A stretch of 64,000 bases of DNA from Rhodosporidiobolus odoratus (lineage: Eukaryota; Basidiomycota; Microbotryomycetes; Sporidiobolales; Sporidiobolaceae), in contig JAOANU010000020.1 of the NCBI GenBank assembly GCA_034387635.1, positions 248,001 to 312,000 of the forward strand. The letters run 5' to 3'. Below, piece by piece: positions 1 through 11,176 of the stretch. The position numbers and the translations under genes are program-made. The notes under the pieces are model-generated. The model was not told the DNA's origin. It was given only the letters and a program-made list of their open reading frames with translations, and did no database searches. The first letter of the stretch is position 1; each line of letters starts with the position of its first letter.

Positions 1-426
1 CGAGGCGGATTCAATCTCGCGGCCCGGCTGGGCGCAGACCAGAGCAGACGGCCGGGAACGTTACGGGCGGCGAAAGGGGCGAGAGGAGAGGAAGCCAAAG
101 GGCAACGTTGACGGGACTTTTCAGTTTGAGCTGATCTGCACCATGTTCAACTTTCAACCCAGTCCCCTCTCTGGTCAAACATTCCCGCTTCTTTCTCTTC
201 ACTGTCAACCGTAGACGTAGACGTAGCGCAAACGCTGTCGGGAAAAGTCGAAAAAGTCGAAACGATGACAACAGAATCAATGCATAGATACCGTCTCCTT
301 TCAGCTTTTCCGCCAGAGCACGCCACTCAACTGTTCCTCCCTCCCTCTCCTCCTCTCCCCCTCTGCCTACGTCTCTCTCCCGCCCCTTGCGCCATGCTGT
401 CCATATCCCCATCCGCGCACTCTTCT

Positions 427-2628
427 TTACATCCCCCCTCCTCGTACCCTGCCCTGCCCCCGTGCCCTCATCGCCCATCTAACCACCCACTCCCTCGCCA
501 CTCCTCCTCCTAAAACATGCACCCCTCTCAACCTTCCCACCAAGACTACGAGTGCCAAGACGACGAGCAGATCCGAGGCTAGTCGGCGGGTCAAGGTTAG
601 GGAGGTGGAGAGGAGGCGGAGGAGGAGGGTGGGTAGTGATGGAGGGGAGGTCGAGGGGGAGGTAGAGCGGAGGCGTGGTCGTCGGAGGAGGAGGGAGAAG
701 AGTCGGAGGAGGAGATCTCGAAGGGCTATCAAGGGCGAAAAATACGAGAAGGAGGAGAAGGAGGAGGAGGAGGAGGAGCTGAGGCTATGGGATGCTTGAG
801 CAGCAAGAGGAGGGGTCGATTCGAGCAAAGAAAGTCGTTCGTGTAGAGCTGTGAGGGAGGTTTGGATTCGCTGCAGTGCGGAATCAAGAGCTGGTTGTTG
901 GTGTGGAGGTACGGTTGCGGAAGCTGGAGTGGGAGAAAGCGCGGGCGGAGTAGGGGTCGTGAGAGTTGCTCGAAGGTTGCCGGTCGTGAGGGGTGAGATT
1001 CGAGTTATAGCAGCATGCGAGGGCGGATAGGCGATAGCGACTCGCTGCGCCCCTCCGCTCGGACTCGGCGTGATCAGAGAACGGGTATCCGAACCCGCTA
1101 CAGAGCGGATGGAGGTGGCGAGATGCTGAGGCGGAGGGGGACGGAGGGGAAGGGCCGAAGGGTGTGGAGGGAGAGAACGCTGAGAAGGAGCGGGGTGATA
1201 ACGCCGCGTATCTTCTTCTCCACTTTCGCTACCGCTCGACGAGCTCGAGTCCCTCTCCGAGCCCGAAGACGAGGTAGAAGACGAGTGAGAGTCGTGCTTT
1301 CGCCGGCGATGATGGTGGCGCTTTTTGCTATGCTGAGGAGAAATCCGGAGCGGGTCTGCGTGGGTGCGTGGCGGACCGTAGCCGGGAAGAGGAGGAGCGA
1401 TGATGTCGGCGGGTGCCGGGGCAGGGTGCGCGGGAACGGGAGAGGCTGGTGCTACAGGGCGATAGCGAGCGCCTCGAGCACTGGCGGAAGAGGAAGGGGT
1501 GGGTCGGGCAGGGTGAGAGTGGGTGGAGCGGGCAAGATGCTGGGATGCATGCAGATGCCGAGAGGACGAGGGGAGAGGGGGAGGTGGCATGTGCTCGTAC
1601 GAAGCGGTCGACGAGGAGGAGGAGGAATGCGAGGAGGAAGAGCGTGAAGGAGCAGTAGACCCTGCAGACGTACAATGGTGAGATAGATCGACAGGAACGG
1701 GAAGGCAGTGTGTTCACCATGTCCGGCAACTCGTGCGCCCCTGGGTTCCAGCGAGAAACCTTCCAGCTCTCTCAGCAGCTCGACGGCCTGTGTCCGGTCG
1801 GCGTACCCCTTGAGTATCTGCATATAGAGACGCCGAAACAATCGATGGCCATCGCTTCAGCGGGAGGGACGGCCGCCAAGGTGCAGGATGACCGCGCACC
1901 CGGATTAAAGCCTCGACATAGAGTCTTTCCGCCTCGACCTGACTCGAGCCTTTGCGCTTGTTCCAAGCGTCCCTGCACGTCGAAAAATCAAGGTACCGAG
2001 CGTTATCTCGAGGCAAACGCCCGAGCACAGCAGCGCAGAACCGGTCAAGTTGCGACGCACCACTTTGCCCTGCCCAAGACGTCGAGCAGGCCCGGTCGAG
2101 AGGTCTTGATGTCGCCCTCGGTAGCTGCGCCCAGGCCAGGCTAGTGTCAGCATAGAAGGGAGGATAGGCTACGGCGAGCGTCGAGCACGAGAGGGCGGGA
2201 TTACCTTGCTTGTATACGGAATAGAGCAACAATTTCTGATCGTAGCTTGTTTGTATGGGACCGCTCTTTGGCAGACTGAAGAGAGAGAGCCAGTGTCAGT
2301 GTGCACGATACTCGCAGGCTCGGCTGTACGCTGAACGAGCGACATCGGCGAGGAGTGCGAAACGGCAGGCTGCGGTTGATCCGGCAATGGAAAGTAGAGG
2401 ATCAGACGGAGTAAGCATACCACTGAACCATGTCCAACGCTCGTTCAAACCTCCTGAACCCCCACAAATGAGTCCCCAGAGCCAATATGGATCAGCAACT
2501 GCGATGGCGACAGTGTATTACTTTCGATCAACTGGATGGACGCACGCGTGAACCCATTCAACGTTGCCGGACAGTGGATGACGAGTGGGCCGGGATCTTG
2601 AAGTCGACGTAGACAGTAATGAAGTCAT
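427..2628 (-). CDS. Acyl-CoA-binding domain protein with C-terminal hydrophobic segment (ACBD5-like)
   Basis: Seven exons close in phase: 2628-2546, 2453-2421, 2275-2205, 2124-2061, 1972-1900, 1817-1760 and 1661-427, giving 538 residues. Residues about 28-115 form an acyl-CoA-binding (ACB) domain that binds long-chain acyl-CoA esters. It contains SYDQKLLLYSVYKQATEGD, then SRPGLLDVLGRAKWDAWNK, with the Tyr, Lys and Trp ligand residues in place. The rest is a long Ser/Pro/His-rich linker, a short predicted coiled coil (ALQRIQTSLTALHERLSLLE) and a hydrophobic stretch near the C-terminus (SDLLVVLALVVLVG). ACB domain, linker, coiled coil and C-terminal anchor is the plan of ACBD4/5 peroxisomal tail-anchored proteins, so peroxisome or ER contact is my inference. 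The start ATG at 2628 is the first in frame with the ACB reading. Identity of the domain is certain; the anchor and organelle are less so. Confidence 0.88.
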
Positions 2629-2884
2629 TCTAGCTTGATTCGAGACGAGCGACGACAACTTGCAGGGGCGAAATGCGAAATGCCATGCGACATGTTCACG
2701 TAGACGAGTGACTCTTGCGAGCGTACAACCCCGCTGGCGCTGGTTACTCTACTAGTGGGACACCTAGAAGCCTACAACACCAGTCGCGCACCGGTCTAAC
2801 CGTCGTCCCAGTCTTCAACTGTTTTTCCTCGTCGCATCGTCCTGTATCCTCATCTTGCAACATTGCCTCTGTCCCCTTCCTACA
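2629..2884. promoter_or_regulatory. Spacer: ACB gene 5' side / IPI1 3' side
   Basis: About 256 bases lie between the start of the ACB-domain gene and the stop of the upstream minus-strand gene. The stretch must hold the terminator of the IPI1-like gene and the promoter of the ACB gene. I see no clear TATA box or other named site, and open frames here look accidental. Confidence 0.3.
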
Positions 2885-5800
2885 CTATGATGGCGTCCCT
2901 CTGACCCTTTCCCACCTCTCCCTCACCCCTCCCTCTCCACCAACCTCCACCGCCCTCCCCACCGCCTCCCTCAACACCTTGACCTTCTCCCCTTCTCCAA
3001 GCTGTTGCGCCAACCCGCTCAAGTAGACTACCAGGTCCAACGCGATCCCTTGCACCCGAGTTGAGAGTTTGGCGAATGGTCCGGCGAGAGCGCCTCGGGT
3101 GGGATGGGTTAGGTGGAAGAAGGGGCAGACGAGGGGGATCAGGGCCACGAGAGCCTGGACGTGCGCGAGTGCATGCGCGTGGGTTGAGCCGAGGGTCAGC
3201 GTCAAAGCTGAAGAAGAAGCCGAGGACCAGCGAGAGGGAGAGGCTTGCACACGAGGAGAGAAAAGTGCGACAACGTACGGAAGAAGGAAGAACGCCCTTT
3301 TCGCCTTGCTGAGCCAGTCTGAGCAAGAACCGCAAGATGGACTGCTCGGAACCGGAAAAGAAGAAAACAAAAAAAAAGGGTGGAGGGTCAGTGACTGCTG
3401 TCTTCCCCCTTCTGGCGATCAAACCCGCACGCGACGTACCTCACTCAGCTCCTCCTCTTTCGCGCTCAATTCCCATAACCACTTGGGCATCCCCGCCAAC
3501 CACTTTCCTAGCGCACTCCCAGGAGCGACTTGTCCATCATCATCCGGGGAAGGGGAAAGAGTGGTCGAGATCTCGAATCGGTTCGAGTAGGACGGGTCGG
3601 ATTGGATCTGCTCGAGGGGTTTGTTTCCGACAATCAGTATCAGTATCGTTCCGCATCCAGTCAGGAGGAGGATAAGCGAGAGGGACGTAGAGAGGACGAG
3701 GAACAAAGCGGGGAAAGCACAGGTGAAGGAAAGAGGAAAAAACGCACGAGTATACACCTCGCGACGAACCTCCACCCCCTGCCCCTCGCCTGACCTTTTC
3801 TCACACTATGCCCCAAAACCGCTTCCCAAACTTGATTGGCTCGAGCCGGGTCAGGTTGGTTCAAGAGGCTCCACAGGGTCGGTTCGAGGGCGGCGTAGGA
3901 GGCGGAGGGGAGGGGGAGTCCGAGGGGGTGGTGAGGGGTGGTCAGCTATACCAGGAGGCGGTGGGAGAGTTGATCAGCTCAAATGGACAGTAGGACAGAA
4001 GAGAAGAGAGGGAGCGAGCGAGCGAGGAAGTAAGGCGAAAAACCGTACCGACCCAGAAAGCAACCCAACCACCCATTCTTGTACCCTCCCCCCAACCACT
4101 TCTTCAATCCCCTCTTGCCGTCTCGAAGAAGAAGAAGCACTCTTCTTCCCTTTCTTCTTCCCCCCTTCCTCCCCCACTACTCCATCCAAAGAAAGTACCA
4201 ACAAAGAACTCATCTCAGCAAATTTGAGATTGAGGGCCAAGAACCGTTCGTCTTCATTCATTCGTTGCTCTTGTCGGTGGTGGGGGTGCTGATTTGAGGA
4301 AGAAGCAGAGGAGGAAGAGAGAATGGGCAAAGAATCGGATCCGAAAGGGAAATAAGGTGCCGCATGGGTTAACAACCCCACCAAAGCCTTCCTAGCTTCT
4401 TTCCTCTCCTTTCCCTGCTGCCCAGTCCCATTGCTCGTCAAGCCCACTCCTGCTAGTCCTGCATCACCTCCCGTCTCTTCGCTCACCGCTCCTCCGCCTC
4501 CTCCCCCAAGAGCCCTATAGAACAACTCCCTCCCAACTCCCATCACAGCCTCAACCGTCTCGATCGCTTCTCCCCTCGAACTTCCGGAATGAGAGAGAGA
4601 GAGGGACAAAGCGGCGGAAGGGGAGAAGGCGGTTGGAGCGGCGTCGAGGAAGGAGGAGAGGAGGAGGGGGTGGAGGAGGGTTAGGAGGGGGGTGGAGGTG
4701 GGGGTCGGGGTTGCTGTCGAGGACGAGGTGGTGGATGCAGTGGGGGTAGAGGGAGGGGTGAGGAGGCCAAAGCTTGTAAGGGAGAGGCCGGAGGAGGAAG
4801 AGGAGGAGAAGGGCTCGACGGCGGTGGTGAAGGATTCGATGGGTGCAGAGGTGGAGCTTCCCGAATGTTGAATGGGGATGTTGCGGGACGATGAAGATGA
4901 AGAAGAGGAGGGGGAGAGGGAGGAGAGGAAGTTTGAGTAGGAGCGGGAGGTAGTGAAGGAGGTGGAGAGGTACCAGGGGAGGTCAGCTTCGATTGTTGCC
5001 GAAGATGTAGCGGAAGAGGGCGAGAGGGAGCCTCGCAGGAAAGTGGCGAGCGTGTTGAGGACCGCAAGTCGAGCCTGTTCGTCCAGTCGATCTGCCAAGT
5101 CAGTTCCGACCTTCACAGAGCCGACTGTGAAAGGAGCATCAGAAAGAAGGGAAGAAGATGTGGCGCACACTCGGACTCAAATCTCCTCCGGCGGCCGCAC
5201 TCGTGAACCCGCTTGCCTTCCCACCCGCTCCCAGATTCCGAACCTGCAGCATACCCAACAACGCCTCAACCACCTTTGCGCCCGTCCCCCTCTCGTCCGC
5301 CTTCTCGCCCAACAACTCTGCTCCACCCGACGAGACATCGGCGGTTCCATCCCACCCTCTAACGAGTTCCTCGGGGATATAGTTCAAGAGAAGTTGCAGG
5401 ACAGAGAGGGCATCGATCCGAACCGGTTCATCGAGTGAAGAAAGGGCGGAAAGGGTGAACAGCACAATTCCGGGACTGATACTGACCAACTGACTCTTGG
5501 TCAGGTGTTCGCACATGAACCGAAGGACTTCTCGACCTCCTTTTCTGACACTGGCACTGGCATCGGGTATGAGATGCGCCACGGCAGTCGTCAGGGGTAA
5601 GAGGTGTTGGGTGAGAAGGAAAGGGTGGGATTCGAGTAAGAGGGAGATTTCGAGGAGGGCTTCTTTCTTGACGGGGACAGAGTAGTGTCGGGTTTGGGGG
5701 AGTAGGTCGGGAAGGGTTAGGTTGCGCCGGGAGGTCGGGGCGGTTTTGATGGTCGCGGAGTTCAGCTGAGTGGGGAGGGCGATGGCTGTTGCGGGTGTGA

Positions 5801-6447
5801 ACGTATGGTGTGGGCGGAGCAGATGTGTGGAGGGAACCCAGGTCAGAAAAGGAGGCGAGGAACAGGGGAGGAAGAGTCCGTACACTTGGTAGAAAAGGAA
5901 GTGTTTGTGGCATTCGAGGCGACTTGCTTTCCCTTGCCCAGCTTGAGTTTGGATTTCTGCAGGGCAAGTAACTTGCAACGTGTGAGTGTCTCGTTCTCAA
6001 TACGGTGTGGGAGGTGTATCTAGGTCGCAACGTGGCAAAATTGGCGATTGGCAGGCATGAGGAAAAGCAAAGGCCGGCGGCCAGGGCTTTAGGCGGCACC
6101 TTCTGCCCGGCTCCAGCCGTTTTACGACCCCGTGTGCTGCTCGTTCACGGCGGAATGGGGATGGTCGGTAAGCGGAAGGTAAGGGCGGTAGATTCGAGGG
6201 ACGGGAAGAAATGGGGATTTCTGCGGGTGCGGCGCCTCGTTTCAATCTCGCACCAAGCTGGACCGGTCGATGGGCCGCCGCCGCCGTTCGACTGAGCATC
6301 ACTCCCGTGTCGTGACCGTTCCGGTTTGGCTGGTCCGCAAAGCGTAGGTGGAATTGTTGTGATATCCGAGAAGAGGTTGAGCAAAGTGAGAGAACGCACT
6401 TTGAAGTCCTCCTTCCTAGCTGCCTTGTGTTTCTGACTCTTTGGCAT
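2885..6447 (-). CDS. IPI1: IPI1/TEX10-like pre-rRNA processing protein
   Basis: The first exon (6447-6400) encodes MPKSQKHKAARKEDFK and joins in phase across a roughly 440-base intron to an exon at 5956 encoding KSKLKLGKGK, then NATNTSF, the N-terminal signature of Ipi1/Tex10. The large exon near 5170-5770 gives a HEAT-like helical block (KKEALLEISLLLESHP; HLIPDASASVRKGG; DEPVRIDALSVLQLLL) typical of the Ipi1 N-terminal domain. A 47-base intron separates it from a Ser-rich middle (about 5120-4050), and several C-terminal exons end at 2885. In yeast, Ipi1 acts with Rix1 and Ipi3 on pre-60S particles and ITS2 processing in the nucleus. Two junctions (near 5885 and 3250) do not close with an obvious GT-AG pair in the frame I expect, so the 3' exons are approximate. 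Identity is strong; exact structure is not. Confidence 0.78.
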
Positions 6448-6920
6448 GGTGTATGACCCAGTCAGGCAGTCAAGCAAGCGGTTCAAGTAGAGATGAAAGG
6501 CGAGAGAGATGAGATTCGAAAGCTTGTCTCGGACACACTCGCTTAACTCTGCTGGAACCAGTTCAATACAGCCTATACGGGGTTATAGGGTACACGGATA
6601 TAGTATACAGCAGGAACCGGTCATAACAAAGGTGTGTTCGCCGTCTCTTGACTTGATCTCCTCCCGAGCAACAGTTGAGCGACTACAACTCGACAACAAC
6701 CCCATGGGCGTGCACGGCTCCGTCATGAGACCGTAATGCACTATCGCGCAAATGAACAGCTCCGCCTTGAGCCTACTCGATTGCGTCGTTGGCGAGATAG
6801 CTCCGCTACCCGTCACCTCGACCGGCGTCCAACTCCGCCCAGACTCTCAGCCAGCTGACTGACATCTCTCGCCTACACCCAGTCTCGTCGATCCCACCCT
6901 ACCTGTCAACGCGAAAAGTC
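6448..6920. promoter_or_regulatory. Divergent promoter region between IPI1-like gene and NUP54
   Basis: About 470 bases separate the head-to-head starts of the IPI1-like gene (-) and the nucleoporin gene (+), so both promoters should lie here. A short AT-richer patch (tatacggggttatagg and following, near 6576-6610) stands out in GC-rich surroundings. I cannot name a factor-binding site with confidence. Confidence 0.35.
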
Positions 6921-8935
6921 ATGTCCTTCTCGTTCGGTTCGTCCGCGTCCTCTTTCTCATTCTTTCGCCTCTCGTCTGCTCACCTGTTACCCTGACAGGC
7001 GCCCCGAAACCCGCTGCACCCACCTTCAGTAAGCTAAGTCGTCTTGTTGCTGACTGGGTAGCGTGCTGAACTGTGTCCTCTGCAGGTTTCGGTCAACCCG
7101 CCGCTTCTGCAACCCCTGCCGCCCCCTCCCTCTTTGGTGCGACCTCTACCTCCCAACTCGCCGCCGCACCCTCTCTCTTTGGCGCACCTGCCACCTCTCA
7201 GCCCGCCGCCGCTCCGTCCTTGTTCGGTCAGCCTGCCGCGAGCGCGCCGCCCGCCTCTGGAGGGCTCTTTGGCTCAACCCCCGCAGCTGGTGGCGGACTC
7301 TTTGGTTCAACTGCCCCCAAGCCAGCGGGGACGGGGTTGTTCGGTACACCGGCGGCAAGTCAACCTGCCGCTGCACCGAGTTTGTTTGGGTCAACGGCTC
7401 CCGCAGCAGGTTCAACGGGAGGAGGGTTGTTTGGATCGACTCAGCCTGCTGCGGGAACCCCGGGTGGGCTGTTTGGTTCGACTCAACCTGCAGCCGGAGC
7501 CACGTCCTTGTTTGGTCAACCAGCATCGCAGCCCGCACCTACAGGGGGGTTATTCGGTTCTACCGCTGGTCAACCCGCTGCTGCTCAACCACCACAACAA
7601 CAACCAGCCGTGACTTCCGCTCCTTTGTTTGGTCAGTCTCAAACTGCCGCCTCCGCTTCCCTGTTCGGTTCAAAACCCGCCGCTACCGCTCCCGCCCCGT
7701 CCTCTCTCTTCTCATCGACCACCGCCGGCGCCCCGCTTGGCGCTTCAACCAACCTAATTCCCCCACCCCCTTCCCTCCCCTCACTCGGTTCCCCCCTCCC
7801 TCCGTCCCCCAACGAACCAAGCATCGAATCCCGCCTAGAATCGATCAAAGCGGCCTACGACCCTCAGAACCCGAAATGTAGGTTTCAGGCTTGGTTTTAT
7901 AACGAGATTCCTGTGGGGCGGAGTGCGAGTGGGTTTGCGAGACCGCCTAATGCGGGCGAGGTGGGGTGGGAGAAGGCTAGGAGGGAGAATCCGGATCCGG
8001 AGAGGTGCGTTCTCGTGTTCTCTTTTTGTTTCGGCACATTTTTTTTTCCTCCAGCTTGGTCGCAAGTAGTTGCTCAACATCGACGAGAGATATGATGGCT
8101 AATTTTGATCTTGTACTGTGTTGTCTCTTCTCGCAGGCTCGTCCCTGCTCTCGCCGTCGGGTTCACCTCACTCCAAAAGCGCTCCGAAGCTCAAGCCGCT
8201 CAAGCCACACAACAAGCCGCCCTCCTCACCCAAATCCACGACCACCTCTCCCAACTCTCTTCCACCCACTCCCTAACCACCTCGCTCCGCACCCTCCGAG
8301 CTCAACAAACCGCCCTAGCCCTCTCCTCCCGCCTCGCCGCACTCGTAGCTAAAGCTTCGGCTCTCAGTCCAGCGAGGGATTCGAGCGTTAGGAGGGAAGA
8401 AGATGAGATGAGGGTTGGGTTGGAGAGACTCAAGGGGGAGGTGGAGAGGGTTAAGGGGAGGGGGAATGAACTTTGGGCGGGAGTTGGGCAGTTGAAGGCT
8501 AGGAGGAGGGAGGAGGAGGAGGGTGAGAGGTGGGCTGTTGCGGATGAGGAGGGATTGAGGAGGGTGTTGGAGGTGCGTTTCAATCGGTTTTCTCTTTTCG
8601 ATCCGTCGTTACTTTTCGTCCTGTCGTCGTCATGCTACGATCGTGGGAATGGACTGTCAAGCTTTGTCGCATTGCCTGACTCGCATTTCGTTTTGCATTC
8701 GCCTCGCACCCAACCCGTCTCCACTGCCACTTTCACCTCCGCCACCCTACGTGACACACCTCCTCAGATCCTCACCGCTCAACAATCCGGCCTAGACCAC
8801 CTCACTCGCACCCTGACCACCATGGCCAAGGACGTCGACACGATGAACGAGAGCTTCGGCTTGCCCATTGGCAAAATCGTTGCTTCTTCCTCGTCCTCGT
8901 TGACCGTTTCGGTGACGGGTGCCGAGGGGCGATGA
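6921..8935 (+). CDS. NUP57: FG nucleoporin of the central channel (Nup54/Nup57)
   Basis: Five exons close in phase: 6921-6936, 6999-7028, 7086-8004, 8137-8572 and 8768-8935, giving 522 residues. The first two exons are tiny and already encode FG motifs. Residues about 15-230 are an FG-repeat domain with many SLFG, GLFGS and FGQ units separated by Ala/Pro/Thr-rich spacers, which bind transport receptors. After a short Pro-rich linker comes the conserved Nup54 domain (KCRFQAWFYNEIPVG; ENPDPERLVPALAVGFTSLQ), followed by coiled coil that pairs with Nup62/Nsp1 and Nup58/Nup49 in the nuclear pore channel. The last exon ends GLPIGKIVASSSSSLTVSV. About 1.2 kb of its 3' half is repeated near 19.4-20.6 kb. 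Only the yeast Nup57 versus metazoan Nup54 name is open. Confidence 0.92.
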
Positions 8936-9080
8936 AGATGTATTGAGGCGGTGGGGCGGTACGCCGGTACGTGAATCAGGATGACGTTGGGATGAAGGCT
9001 GGGACCCGGCGAAGTAGACCTCCTCTTTGGCGCGGGAATGAGACGAGCATCCCGCGGAATGGGCTCGAGCCTTAGGAGAG
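7878..9080 (+). repeat. Donor copy of 1.2-kb segmental duplication (NUP54 3' half)
   Basis: From the motif gtaggtttcagg at 7878 through the last two introns, the stop codon and about 140 bases of 3' flank, the sequence matches 19371-20573 on the same strand. Introns are retained in the second copy, so it arose by DNA duplication and not from mRNA. Similarity ends abruptly at both sides (about 7878 and 9080). Confidence 0.9.
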
Positions 9081-9210
9081 GTTCAGAGGTCACGCGTCGT
9101 TGCGGGCGCTGGGCTGTGCGTGGGCTTGTCAAAGCTCGCATCTTGAAGCTCTCTCTCCTTCCATCGTCTACGCCGTCGAAGGGGCTGCTATTGCTTGAAC
9201 CTCGCCCATC

Positions 9211-10661
9211 ATGCCTCCCCTTCCAGCAGCGTACAACGATATGCGGCCTCAACGTAGGCTAGCCGCCCCTGAGACCCTCTCACCGTTGTTTTGTTGGGCG
9301 CTACTGACCGTCCAATCAATTGCACCTTGCGGGTACCGTAGGAGGCGAGACTTTTGAACGTGCGATGGCCCTTTACCTTCCTTACCTGACTCGTTCACTA
9401 AGACAAATCGGTGTTGGTGTCCCGACAGAGGGTCGTCGCAGGATCTTTCCGACGTAGAATGCTGCGGAACAGAGAGCAGTACGATCCAGTCCGCTCGTGA
9501 GTGTGACACTGTTCATCCCGAATGCCACCGGACTGACGATGTCTTTCTTTCTCTTCACCTTTGCGCGTCGATCCAGTTCACCCGGCTGAGGCTACCCGAG
9601 CAGATCGAGACATTTGTACACGAGTTCATGCCGCTCGTCTACGCACTTTCGCCTGAGCAGCAGCAGCATGTCGAGAACTATCGAGTTAGCCCCGGTATGA
9701 TGTTCTGCAGGCGGTCGCTGGGTGGAGACTATACTTCCGGTAAGCTTGATCAGTCACATCGCTCCCAATCACAACCCACAGTCTGACCCTCTTCAATGAC
9801 ACTGATGCCTGCTTTGCCTTCTTTGCCTCACCCTGATGTTTCGATTGATCCCTCATGTCAATGCAGCCACTCATCCTTGCGTCATCTCCGTCCCCATGCT
9901 ACCACTCGAAGCGCGTCCCGTCCAACTACAAGGTGCCAATCCACAACGCACGAATCACGATACAAAAGGCTGGGGGCTAAGCAGACCGCATGAGGAGCAC
10001 AACGGTTTTCCCGGTCCGGCAGTTTTGCCTGATTGGGAGGGGGAGTGGACTGAGGGAGCTGAGGTGTTTAGGAGAGGAGAGTGGTCGGATCGGGGTCGGC
10101 GTGCTTGCACTATTGACGCAGGTAAAGCCCTTTCCCCGTTCTGCCTTTCCCTCGTTCTTGACTTTCTAGGCGCTCACTAACCCTCATTGCACCTATCTCT
10201 TCTTTTGCATTACGCCTGCAGTGTGTCCGACCCACCCAGACTATCACGAACTCGTCGCCGTGGACAAGGCTCCTGCCTCACGTTCCTTTGTCGCTGGCGG
10301 AGCCTGCCGGGTCTCATGGCAGCTCGACGCACCAGATACCTACCTCCGCTCATCTTTCCTACCAGCGTTCACCCGCTGGAACTTCCAGTTCGACATGGTT
10401 GATTCGGATCGTCCCCGAAAAGGGGTCGAGACTTACTATTTTGCCGTCGAGTTTTCCATGCTCTTGCAAGAATTGCAGGAGATATATCGACCTGGACTGT
10501 ATGGAGGGGCGGAGAGGCAGCGTATGAGTCCGTTGCGGGGCGCTCGTCGCCGTAGTCTTCTCGAGGCGCGGGAGCTGGGGACGGAGCATCGAGTGAAGAG
10601 CAGGGAACAGGCGAGGAGGACGGCGTTCTGGCCTGAGGCACGTCAGCTGAGGCAGTGGTAG
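9211..10661 (+). pseudogene. Unknown family, copy 1 of 3 (in-frame stop in exon 3)
   Basis: Not a family I recognise. By comparison with copies 2 and 3 there are six exons: 9211-9253, 9342-9359, 9429-9496, 9577-9739, 9867-10121 and 10222-10661 (987 coding bases, phases closing). Exon 3 is exactly as long as in copy 2 (68 bases) and shares RRIFP, but an in-frame TAG at 9455-9457 follows. Downstream frames are intact and keep the family motifs: QIETFVHEFM, FPGPAVLP, VAGGACRVSW, YYFAVEFSMLLQELQ and the terminal WPEARQLRQW. It is therefore a recently disabled gene, or the stop is avoided by splicing I cannot see or by a start in exon 4. No signal peptide or membrane segment is obvious. It lies 275 bases after NUP54 in the same orientation. 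Confidence 0.62.
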
Positions 10662-11176
10662 TTTGGACTTGGGGGGTCATGCAGGCATCCTTTGCTATAC
10701 GCATGGAAATGTAGAGGGTAATAGAAAGCCATGACCTTCTCAAGTTGCCTCCGACCTCCCTCAGCCGAGCATTGGTGAGCTTGCTGCATGAGCTCAGAGC
10801 AACCAGCCGAGGAACGTTGCTCAGAAATGGCGATATAGATGACGAGCGCAACAGAGAGGGCGCGTGGTCGGGGAGGTGGCGGTGAATGGCTTTGGCCTCG
10901 CAGTCACTTGCCTTTTCCGCTGGCTTGCCGCTCTTCCCGCCAGCTCTTTCCTGTGTCAAGACTCGTCAGTCCTCTGAGCTGACTGAGTCCTCCGAGGTGG
11001 AGCAGTCGTGCTTTATCACTTAGGAGAACAGCCATGCGGCTCCGAGGCCTCCGCGGTGGGCTTCGGTTCGCTTCGGTCGCTTGCTCTCTTTCGCTCTTGC
11101 ACGTTGACTTTCCTGCGCTCTTTCTCCTCCACACCGCTTCACTGCTGCAGCAAGACCAACTCAACACACCTACATC

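Noticed and set aside
605..1647. Long plus-strand open frames rich in Arg/Glu opposite the ACB gene
   Set aside because: They are the antisense of Ser/Pro/His codons in the ACB gene's last exon; GC-rich codon bias keeps the opposite strand open.
7063..7881. Second long plus-strand frame overlapping NUP54 (Arg/Trp/Cys-rich)
   Set aside because: Out-of-frame shadow of the FG-repeat codons; the FG frame is confirmed by splice phases and the downstream domain.
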